Below, in pieces: positions 1-4,889 of a DNA stretch of 5,775 bases; the first letter of the stretch is position 1; the number at the start of each line of letters is the position of its first letter. The position numbers and the translations under genes are program-made. The stretch spans positions 1-5,775 of the forward strand of contig CACXDR010000007.1 of the NCBI GenBank assembly GCA_902766415.1. Reading direction: 5' to 3'. The notes under the pieces were generated by a model, which did not search any database, was not told the origin of the DNA, and saw only the letters and a program-made list of their open reading frames with translations. The stretch is from an uncultured Lachnospiraceae bacterium (GTDB lineage: Bacteria > Bacillota_A > Clostridia > Lachnospirales > Lachnospiraceae).

Positions 1-560
1 ACGGCGAGGAGGGCTTCCGCCACTTCTTCACCGTCGAGTCCAAGCCGATCACCTCTCCGGCAGACATGAAGGGCATGAAGATCCGTGTCTCCAATGACCC
101 GATCATGACCGCGATGGTCCAGAACCTTGGCGCGACTCCGTCTCCGGTTTCCATGAGCGAGATCTACGCTTCCATGCAGAACGGCACGATCGACGGCGCT
201 GAGCAGCCGACCGTCAACTACGCAGGAAACAGCTTCCAGGAGGTCGGCCCGAACCTGACCATGGACGGCCACACCCTGGGCGCCATGATGACCATCATTT
301 CCGACGCAGCATGGGACAAGCTGACCGAAGAGCAGCAGAACATCATCATGGAGGCTGGTAAGGCAGCTTCCGAGCATTGCCGTGAGGTCTCCGAGAAGAG
401 AGAGAACGAGGTCCTTGAAGAGCTTAAGGCGCAGGGGATCAACGTCATCGAGATCGAAGACAAGACCGACTGGCAGGCAGCCTGCAAGCCGATCGCGGAT
501 GAGTACGCGGCCGGCGAGCTTGCGGATACATATCAGCAGCTCCTTGATCTTGCAAAGTAA
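1..560 (+). CDS. dctP: TRAP transporter solute-binding protein DctP, 3' part only
   Basis: This is the C-terminal part (about 185 residues) of an extracytoplasmic solute-binding protein of the TRAP DctP family, which captures a substrate, usually a carboxylate, and delivers it to the DctQM permease. The frame is open from base 3 and runs off the left edge, so the true start, signal peptide and first lobe are missing; the ATG at 66 is internal. Family landmarks are present: a 'DMKGMKIRV' block whose Arg (bases 84-86) matches the conserved ligand-carboxylate-binding Arg of the family, then 'LGATPSPVS', 'EIYASMQNGTIDGAEQP', and the C-terminal helix region starting 'WDKLTEEQQ'. The motif after DGAE reads QP, whereas many relatives have NP or NN. 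It is followed by a hairpin and then dctQ and dctM in the same direction. The substrate cannot be named from this fragment. The family call is very secure. Confidence 0.95.
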   Translation, partial: GEEGFRHFFTVESKPITSPADMKGMKIRVSNDPIMTAMVQNLGATPSPVSMSEIYASMQNGTIDGAEQPTVNYAGNSFQEVGPNLTMDGHTLGAMMTIISDAAWDKLTEEQQNIIMEAGKAASEHCREVSEKRENEVLEELKAQGINVIEIEDKTDWQAACKPIADEYAAGELADTYQQLLDLAK

Positions 561-580
561 TCTGTCACAAGGCTGATCGT

Positions 581-613
581 AAAGTGCTCCGGCCGGGTCC
601 GGAGCACTTTTTT
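581..613 (+). terminator. Terminator-like hairpin between dctP and dctQ (probable partial terminator)
   Basis: A perfect 12-bp inverted repeat has arms at 581-592 (AAAGTGCTCCGG) and 599-610 (CCGGAGCACTTT), a 6-nt loop, and a run of six T at 608-613 on the + strand. It begins 20 nt after the dctP stop and ends 3 nt before the dctQ Shine-Dalgarno. This is the form of an intrinsic terminator, but it sits inside an operon whose downstream genes need the same promoter, since no other upstream room exists. The likely role is partial termination or 3'-end protection that gives more binding protein than membrane subunits. That role is inferred; the structure is seen directly. Confidence 0.85.
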
Positions 614-615
614 CC

Positions 616-622
616 AAGGGGG
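616..622 (+). promoter_or_regulatory. Ribosome binding site of dctQ, directly behind the hairpin
   Basis: AAGGGGG lies 6 nt before the ATG at 629 and only 3 nt after the T-run of the preceding hairpin. Any transcript that reads through should therefore carry this site next to a stable stem, which could also affect dctQ translation. Confidence 0.7.
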
Positions 623-628
623 TAACTT

Positions 629-1153
629 ATGTCGGATATATTTCTGCAGCTGAAAAAAATCGAGCCGCTGTATGAGTTTGTGTATTCGGTATTCATGCTG
701 ATCTGCAAGCTCCTCCTGGTGGCGGATATCCTGATCACCAGCTGGATCGTGCTTGCCCGTTACATCAGGGTGATCCCTGCCCCGAACTGGGGCGAGGAGC
801 TGATCCTGACGCTGATGTCTTACATGGCCGTGCTTTCCGCGGCGCTGGCGATCAAAAAGAACGCGCACATCCGCATGACTGCTTTTGACCGCTTCCTTCC
901 TGAAAAACTGGTCGTGGCACTGGATCTGCTTGCGGATCTTGCGGTCCTTGGCCTTGCGATCGTCATGCTGGTCATCGGATGGCAGTACGCGAGCGGTATC
1001 GGCGCAAAGGGAACCTATATTTCCATGCCCTGGCTCTCCAAGTTCTGGCAGTATTTCCCGATCCCGCTGGCCGGTCTTGCCATGATCTTCTTTGAGCTCG
1101 AACGCATCGTCATCGATCTCGAGAGATTTTCAGGCAGAAAGGAGGAAGAGTGA
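629..1153 (+). CDS. dctQ: TRAP transporter small permease subunit DctQ
   Basis: This 174-residue protein is the small membrane subunit of a TRAP transporter, which pairs with DctM to form the permease. Four hydrophobic segments are visible at about residues 17-45, 58-76, 93-118 and 136-160, the usual DctQ topology and length. Family landmarks are W54-G-E-E57 before the second segment, 'KKNAHIRM' around H80, and a 'QYFPIPLAG' stretch at the start of the last segment. The C-terminus is charged (ending RKEEE) and probably cytoplasmic. The ATG at 629 has a good Shine-Dalgarno (AAGGGGG, 6 nt away). The stop codon overlaps the start of dctM by one base, which points to translational coupling and an equal ratio of the two subunits. 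It is a separate protein, not the Q-M fusion found in some TRAP systems. Confidence 0.95.
   Translation: MSDIFLQLKKIEPLYEFVYSVFMLICKLLLVADILITSWIVLARYIRVIPAPNWGEELILTLMSYMAVLSAALAIKKNAHIRMTAFDRFLPEKLVVALDLLADLAVLGLAIVMLVIGWQYASGIGAKGTYISMPWLSKFWQYFPIPLAGLAMIFFELERIVIDLERFSGRKEEE
1138..1145 (+). promoter_or_regulatory. Ribosome binding site of dctM, inside the end of dctQ
   Basis: AAAGGAGG overlaps the last Lys/Glu codons of dctQ. It is 7 nt before the ATG at 1153 but only 4 nt before the GTG at 1150, so the spacing favours ATG 1153 as the dctM start, in a TGATG stop-start overlap. Confidence 0.8.
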
Positions 1154-2454
1154 TGGCTGTCAATTCTACCGCGATCGCTATACTGCTTGCTTCGTTTCTG
1201 ATCATGGTCGTGCTGCGCTTCCCGATCGCCTATTCCGTTGCGGTCTCGACGCTCCTCTGCCTGGGATATCAGGGACTTTCACTTGCGACTCTCTGCCAGC
1301 AGATGGTCAAGGGCATCAGCTCCTTCTCCCTGATGGCAGTCCCGTTCTTCATCACCATGGGCGTGCTCATGGGCTCCGGCGGCATCTCCGGAAAGCTGCT
1401 GGACCTCGCGGACGCGTGCGTGGGCTGGATGACCGGCGGCCTTGCAATGGTCAACATCGTCGCGTCCTATTTCTTCGGCGGCATCTCCGGTTCCGCATCT
1501 GCGGATACGGCTTCTCTCGGATCCCTTGAGATCCCCATGATGGTCGACAGGGGATATGACGTGGACTTTGCCACGGCTGTTACGATCTCTTCCTCCGTGG
1601 AGGGTATGCTGGTCCCGCCGTCCCACAACATGGTCATTTACGCGACGACCGCAGGCGGGATCTCCGTAGGAAGCCTGTTCCTGGCCGGATATCTGCCGGG
1701 AGCGGTCCTGGCAGGGTCCCTTATGGTCCTGTCCTATATCCTCTCCAAAAAGAGGAATTATCCGAAGGGAGAACCCTTCAACCTCGCAAGGCTCGGAAAG
1801 GAGTTTTCGACCTCCATCTGGGCACTGTCCGCGATCCTCATCGTCGTTGTCGGCGTCTGCGCCGGTGTGTTCACGGCAACGGAATCGGCCGCGATCGCAG
1901 TCATCTATTCCCTGCTTGTCTCTGTCTATGTTTATAAGGGACTGACATGGAAGGGCGTCTGGAAGGCGCTGGACCAGTGCGTGGATACGCTGTCCATCGT
2001 CCTGATCCTGATCGCGACCTCGAACGCGTTCGGATACTGCCTGACCACGCTCCACGTTCCGACACTGGCCGCCAACCTGATCCAGGGCGTGTCCGACAAC
2101 CCGTATGTGATCGCCCTGCTGCTGAACCTGATCCTGCTGTTCCTGGGCATGATCATGGATATGGCGCCGATCATCCTGATCACGACGCCGATCCTTCTGC
2201 CTATCGCGACTTCGATCGGGATCGATCCCGTCCAGTACGGCATCATGCTGGTGCTTAACTGCGGCATCGGCCTTCTGACACCGCCTGTCGGCGCGGTCCT
2301 GTTTATCGGATCCGGTATCGCCAAGAGGCCGATGGAGAAGGTCGTCAAGGAAATGCTGCCCTTCTATCTGTTCATGATCATAGCGCTGATCCTGATCACC
2401 TTTATCCCCGCGATCTCCCTGGCGATCCCGTGGGCGACCGGCTACGGAAGGTAA
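1153..2454 (+). CDS. dctM: TRAP transporter large permease subunit DctM
   Basis: This 433-residue, almost wholly hydrophobic protein is the DctM subunit, the ion-coupled transport channel of the TRAP system (ion transporter superfamily). In characterised members transport is driven by a Na+ gradient. Landmarks are 'FFGGISGSASAD' at residues 107-118, 'VPPS' at 154-157 in the re-entrant loop region, 'GVFTATESAAIAVIYSL' at 238-254 (most relatives have TPTE where this has TATE), 'LGMIMDMAPIILITTPILLP' at 331-350 and 'GLLTPPVGAVLF' at 373-384. Length and motif order are those of a complete family member. A GTG start at 1150 is also open, but ATG 1153 has the better ribosome-site spacing. It overlaps dctQ by one base and is followed after 18 nt by a YcxB-like gene. 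The substrate cannot be read from the motifs. Confidence 0.96.
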   Translation: MAVNSTAIAILLASFLIMVVLRFPIAYSVAVSTLLCLGYQGLSLATLCQQMVKGISSFSLMAVPFFITMGVLMGSGGISGKLLDLADACVGWMTGGLAMVNIVASYFFGGISGSASADTASLGSLEIPMMVDRGYDVDFATAVTISSSVEGMLVPPSHNMVIYATTAGGISVGSLFLAGYLPGAVLAGSLMVLSYILSKKRNYPKGEPFNLARLGKEFSTSIWALSAILIVVVGVCAGVFTATESAAIAVIYSLLVSVYVYKGLTWKGVWKALDQCVDTLSIVLILIATSNAFGYCLTTLHVPTLAANLIQGVSDNPYVIALLLNLILLFLGMIMDMAPIILITTPILLPIATSIGIDPVQYGIMLVLNCGIGLLTPPVGAVLFIGSGIAKRPMEKVVKEMLPFYLFMIIALILITFIPAISLAIPWATGYGR

Positions 2455-2472
2455 TACGATACCGAGGCATAA

Positions 2473-2985
2473 ATGAAATACGAGTACACCTACAGGAACA
2501 CGCCGGAGGACTACTGGCTGTTCAGAATGGAAAACTATTACAGGAACTGGACAGGGCTGGTCAGCGTCGTTTTCACGGCTTCCATCCTTGCGCTGATGTT
2601 CAGTAAGTGGAACGCGACCAACGGACTCGGGAAAGCGCTGCTGATACTGTTCCTTCTCCTGTTTCCCGTATTTCAGCCTTTGCTGGTCTATTTTGTTTCG
2701 ATCAGGGACGCGCAGGCGATCAAGGTGGATACGACGCTGTCCTTTGACGGAAAAGGAATGGAGATCCGCGTCCGGCAGCACCGGCAGCGGATCTCCTGGA
2801 AGGATTTTATTCCGGACAAACAGGGCGGAGGCATGGTCATGCTTCGAAAGAGCATGCTGGTGATCGTCCCGGACCAGGCGCATGCTTACCTGATCCCGAA
2901 CCGGGCTCTGGGCACTGCGGAAGAGAAAACAGCAGCCTGGTCATTTATCACCGGACAGCTGCGCAGTGCCGGGGTCCTTACTTAG
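2473..2985 (+). CDS. YcxB-like membrane protein of unknown function, last gene of the TRAP operon
   Basis: This 170-residue protein resembles the YcxB-like family, whose function is not known. The N-terminus (MKYEYTYRNTPEDYWLF) fits the family's usual 'Y..TPEDYw.F' opening. Two hydrophobic segments follow at about residues 25-44 and 54-77, then a soluble C-terminal domain with an 'ISWKDF' strand at 107-112 and 'AYLIPNRALG' at 138-147, both typical of the family's PH-like fold. The ATG is 18 nt after the dctM stop, with only a weak site (GAGG at 2464-2467) and no room for a promoter or terminator, so it is probably co-transcribed with the transporter. Its 3' end overlaps the convergent lipoprotein gene by 8 bp. 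Family membership is recognised from memory of motifs, not from a search. Any transport-related role is unproven. Confidence 0.8.
   Translation: MKYEYTYRNTPEDYWLFRMENYYRNWTGLVSVVFTASILALMFSKWNATNGLGKALLILFLLLFPVFQPLLVYFVSIRDAQAIKVDTTLSFDGKGMEIRVRQHRQRISWKDFIPDKQGGGMVMLRKSMLVIVPDQAHAYLIPNRALGTAEEKTAAWSFITGQLRSAGVLT
2978..2985. other. Tail-to-tail overlap of two stop codons
   Basis: The 8 bases TTACTTAG hold both stops: TAG (2983-2985) ends the + strand YcxB-like gene, and TTA (2978-2980, TAA on the - strand) ends the lipoprotein gene. There is no intergenic space, so each transcript must end inside the other gene. Confidence 0.95.
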
Positions 2986-4057
2986 GGCTGTCCGCCCCAA
3001 GCTCCCGGATCTGCCTGACGATATCCATATGATCTTCGCAGTACTTCCTGTACAGAGGTTCCACGGCATCGCGGAACCTCTGTTTTTCTTTTTCCGGGAG
3101 GGCGATCTCAACGCTTCCTGCCTCCAGGTCACGCGCCCGCGCCGCTTCTTCGCGCGTGTTCCAGAGCATGCGCTCGTATTCCGCGGAGAGCTGTGCGCAC
3201 TCTCTGACCGCAGTTCTGTCTTCTTCTGAAAGCTGGGCCCAGGTGACGGCGGAGATCATCTGCATTTCCGGCAGGCGCATATGTTCGTCCAGCAGATAGT
3301 ACGGGGCGACCTCGTTATGCCGCATGGTGTCGTAGGAGGACCAGTTGTTCTCCGCCCCGTCGGCATCTCCCCGGTGGATCGCCGAGTAGACATTTTCATA
3401 GCTGACCGGAAGAGGGGTCGCGCCGAGGAGCCGTACCATGTCTTCCATCATTTCATTCGGCTGCACACGTATGACCAGCCCTTTCATCTCTTCCAGAGAG
3501 CGGACCGGATTGGTAAAATAAAAGCTGCGGACGCCGGCATCATACCACGAGAGGGGGATGATGCCGGTGTTTTCAAATGAGGAAGCCACTTCTTTACCGA
3601 TCTCCCCGTCCAGGACGGCCCACATATGATCCGCTCCGTTATACAGATAGGGCAGCATCAGGACCATGGACAGACGGCTGTAGGGGGTCAGTGTCGGCAG
3701 GGAGCAGCGGACAAAATCGATCCCCCCGAAACGAAGCTGCTCCAGCGTGGAGTTTTCGTCGCCAAGCTGCGCACCGGCATATACCCGGACCTGGATCCGG
3801 CCCTGTGTACGCTCGTTGATCAGCTGCGCGAAACGGTAAGCTCCCTGTGTCGTCGGAAAATCTTCCGTCTGGTTCTCTGCGTATGTGAACACATATTCCG
3901 GGACCGTATCATAAACGACGGCCGTCTCATTTGTGAGAAGCAGCGGCTTTTCCGGATCCGGCGGCGATTCACTGGCTGTCCCGTGAGAGCACCCGCCGAG
4001 GGACAGGCACAGGAGCCCCAGTGCGCACACGGCGGCCAAAGATCTGCGGTGATTCAT
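2978..4057 (-). CDS. DctP-family lipoprotein, probable extracellular sensor partner of the two-component system
   Basis: This 359-residue TRAP-type solute-binding protein is encoded with a kinase and regulator rather than with a permease. The N-terminus is a lipoprotein signal peptide: NHRRS, a hydrophobic run, then lipobox LGGC with the lipid-bearing Cys at residue 23. DctP landmarks follow: 'GRIQVRVYAGAQLGDE' near 86-101, 'MKGLVIRV' with the conserved ligand-binding Arg at 197, 'LGATPLPVS', 'DGAENN' at 233-238 and 'EVAPYYLLDEH' at 249-259. The binding site thus looks intact. The start is set at 4057 because the GGAGG at 4064-4068 is 6 nt away; an ATG at 4063 abuts it. It begins 2 nt after the regulator stop. 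By eye it differs widely from the upstream dctP, so it is not a recent copy. Likely role: presenting substrate to the kinase, as DctB does for DctS in B. subtilis. An alternative is an extra binding protein for the permease. Confidence 0.9.
   Translation of the reverse strand: MNHRRSLAAVCALGLLCLSLGGCSHGTASESPPDPEKPLLLTNETAVVYDTVPEYVFTYAENQTEDFPTTQGAYRFAQLINERTQGRIQVRVYAGAQLGDENSTLEQLRFGGIDFVRCSLPTLTPYSRLSMVLMLPYLYNGADHMWAVLDGEIGKEVASSFENTGIIPLSWYDAGVRSFYFTNPVRSLEEMKGLVIRVQPNEMMEDMVRLLGATPLPVSYENVYSAIHRGDADGAENNWSSYDTMRHNEVAPYYLLDEHMRLPEMQMISAVTWAQLSEEDRTAVRECAQLSAEYERMLWNTREEAARARDLEAGSVEIALPEKEKQRFRDAVEPLYRKYCEDHMDIVRQIRELGADSPK
3053..3093 (+). terminator. Intrinsic terminator of the TRAP operon, inside the opposing lipoprotein gene
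   Basis: A perfect 10-bp inverted repeat has arms at 3053-3062 (CAGAGGTTCC) and 3073-3082 (GGAACCTCTG), with two further G-C pairs possible in the loop after one mismatch. It is followed at once by T5-C-T5 (3083-3093). It lies 67 nt past the YcxB-like stop. Only the + strand has the T-run after the stem; read on the - strand the run precedes the hairpin, so it should stop the TRAP transcript and not the sensor transcript. In the lipoprotein the T-run is antisense to Glu-Lys-Glu-Lys codons (EKEKQ). Termination here is inferred from the structure. Confidence 0.85.
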
Positions 4058-4059
4058 GG

Positions 4060-4872
4060 TCATCCTCCGTTTGAAGTGCCGGATCCCTCTGAGCCGCGGT
4101 ATTCCGATGGGCTGACGCCCCTTACGCGCCGGAACACCTTGGTAAAGTAGTTGGGATCCGGGTATCCGACGGTCCGGCCGATCTCTTTAATGCTGAGCCG
4201 GCTGGTACGCATCAGGTCCTCGGCCTTTTTCATCCGGAAATCCGTCAGATAGGTGACAAAGCTGTGCCCGAAATGCTGCTTGAACAGCTTGCAGAAGTAG
4301 GCTTCGGAATAGCCGAAATATCCGGCGATCTCCTGTACGGAGAGGTCCTTCATATATTTGCGCTCTATATAGGAGAGGATCTCCGCCTCGCGGTTTTCCG
4401 GCTCAGGGACGCCGTCCGCCTTCCCGGAGGCAGGGGGCGGGGAAGAGGAAGAAAGGTGCCCGGGATCGGCGGAAGGAGCCGCTGCCGGAGCCGGCAGGCC
4501 CTGGCTTAAGCGGATGGCTTCATCCACGGCGCTGATCAGCTCCTGCTCATCGCAGGGCTTGAGAAGATAGTCCAGCGCATGGACGGAGATAGCTGCCTTT
4601 GCATAGGAAAACTCATCGAAGGCAGTCAGAAAAATAATAGAGCAGGAGCGGTCTGCCTTCCGGATCTCCTTTGCCGCCTCGAGCCCGTTCACGCCGGGCA
4701 TCTCGATATCCAGGATCACGATGCGGGGATGATGCTCTGCGTAGAGCTCCAGTGCTTCCCGGCCGTTCCTGGCAGCCAGGATCATGCAGCTGTCACCGTA
4801 GTATTTCTTCAGCTTTCTTTCAAGGACGGTGCGTTCAATGACCTCATCGTCCGCGATCATTATCTTCAGCAT
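4060..4872 (-). CDS. AraC-family response regulator (receiver plus two helix-turn-helix motifs, YesN-like)
   Basis: This 270-residue protein receives phosphate from the adjacent kinase and binds DNA. The receiver domain spans about 1-122: acidic pocket D8-D9, phospho-acceptor D55 in 'IVILDIEMPG', T83 in 'FLTAF' and K105 in 'LLKP', so all key residues are present. Residues 123-162 form a linker rich in Ala, Pro and Ser. An AraC DNA-binding domain fills about 163-259, with helix-turn-helix regions at 177-202 ('LSVQEIAGYFGYSEAYFCKL') and 226-259 ('LSIKEIGRTVGY', ending 'VSPSEYR'). It is shorter than many YesN proteins, which carry a longer middle region. The ATG at 4872 lies 17 nt after the kinase stop with CGAGGG (4880-4885) 7 nt upstream. 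The likely target is the TRAP operon promoter, outside the window; that is inferred from context. Confidence 0.95.
   Translation of the reverse strand: MLKIMIADDEVIERTVLERKLKKYYGDSCMILAARNGREALELYAEHHPRIVILDIEMPGVNGLEAAKEIRKADRSCSIIFLTAFDEFSYAKAAISVHALDYLLKPCDEQELISAVDEAIRLSQGLPAPAAAPSADPGHLSSSSPPPASGKADGVPEPENREAEILSYIERKYMKDLSVQEIAGYFGYSEAYFCKLFKQHFGHSFVTYLTDFRMKKAEDLMRTSRLSIKEIGRTVGYPDPNYFTKVFRRVRGVSPSEYRGSEGSGTSNGG
4064..4068 (-). promoter_or_regulatory. Ribosome binding site that decides the lipoprotein start
   Basis: On the - strand GGAGG is built from the last two Gly codons of the response regulator. It directly abuts the ATG at 4063 but is 6 nt from the ATG at 4057, so the second ATG is the more plausible start. 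The overlap with the regulator's 3' end suggests translational coupling. Confidence 0.7.
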
Positions 4873-4879
4873 ATGGGTA

Positions 4880-4885
4880 CCCTCG
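4880..4885 (-). promoter_or_regulatory. Ribosome binding site of the response regulator
   Basis: CGAGGG on the - strand, 7 nt before the ATG at 4872, lies in the 17-nt gap behind the kinase stop. The surrounding GGGTACCC is a short palindrome with no loop and is probably incidental. Confidence 0.6.
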
Positions 4886-4889
4886 TTTT

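Noticed and set aside
66..560. ATG at 66 as the start of a short complete gene
   Set aside because: The frame is open to the window edge and the upstream codons continue DctP homology, so 66 is internal to a truncated gene.
1377..1490. 15-nt direct repeat CGGCGGCATCTCCGG at 1377-1391 and 1476-1490
   Set aside because: Both copies encode a Gly-Gly-Ile-Ser-Gly motif in DctM with the same preferred codons. There is no sign of an attachment site or slippage product.
2838..2858. Small inverted repeats around GCATG in the YcxB-like gene as a - strand terminator
   Set aside because: Stems are only 5-6 bp, overlap each other, and have no T-run on the - strand side.
1279..2883. A 534-codon open frame on the - strand across dctM and the YcxB-like gene
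   Set aside because: It lies antisense to two well-supported genes. Its translation is a low-complexity mix of Asp, Gln, Arg and His with no domain, as expected from the reverse of GC-rich hydrophobic codons.
2966..3229. Open frame on the + strand downstream of the YcxB-like gene, and similar + strand frames across 3281-5774
   Set aside because: All are antisense to the lipoprotein, regulator and kinase genes, which have clear family motifs. They show no ribosome sites or recognisable domains.
4427..4457. Purine-rich, G-rich tract as a possible G-quadruplex
   Set aside because: Only two long G-runs are present, the rest are pairs. The tract is explained by Pro/Ser/Ala codons of the regulator linker on the opposite strand.
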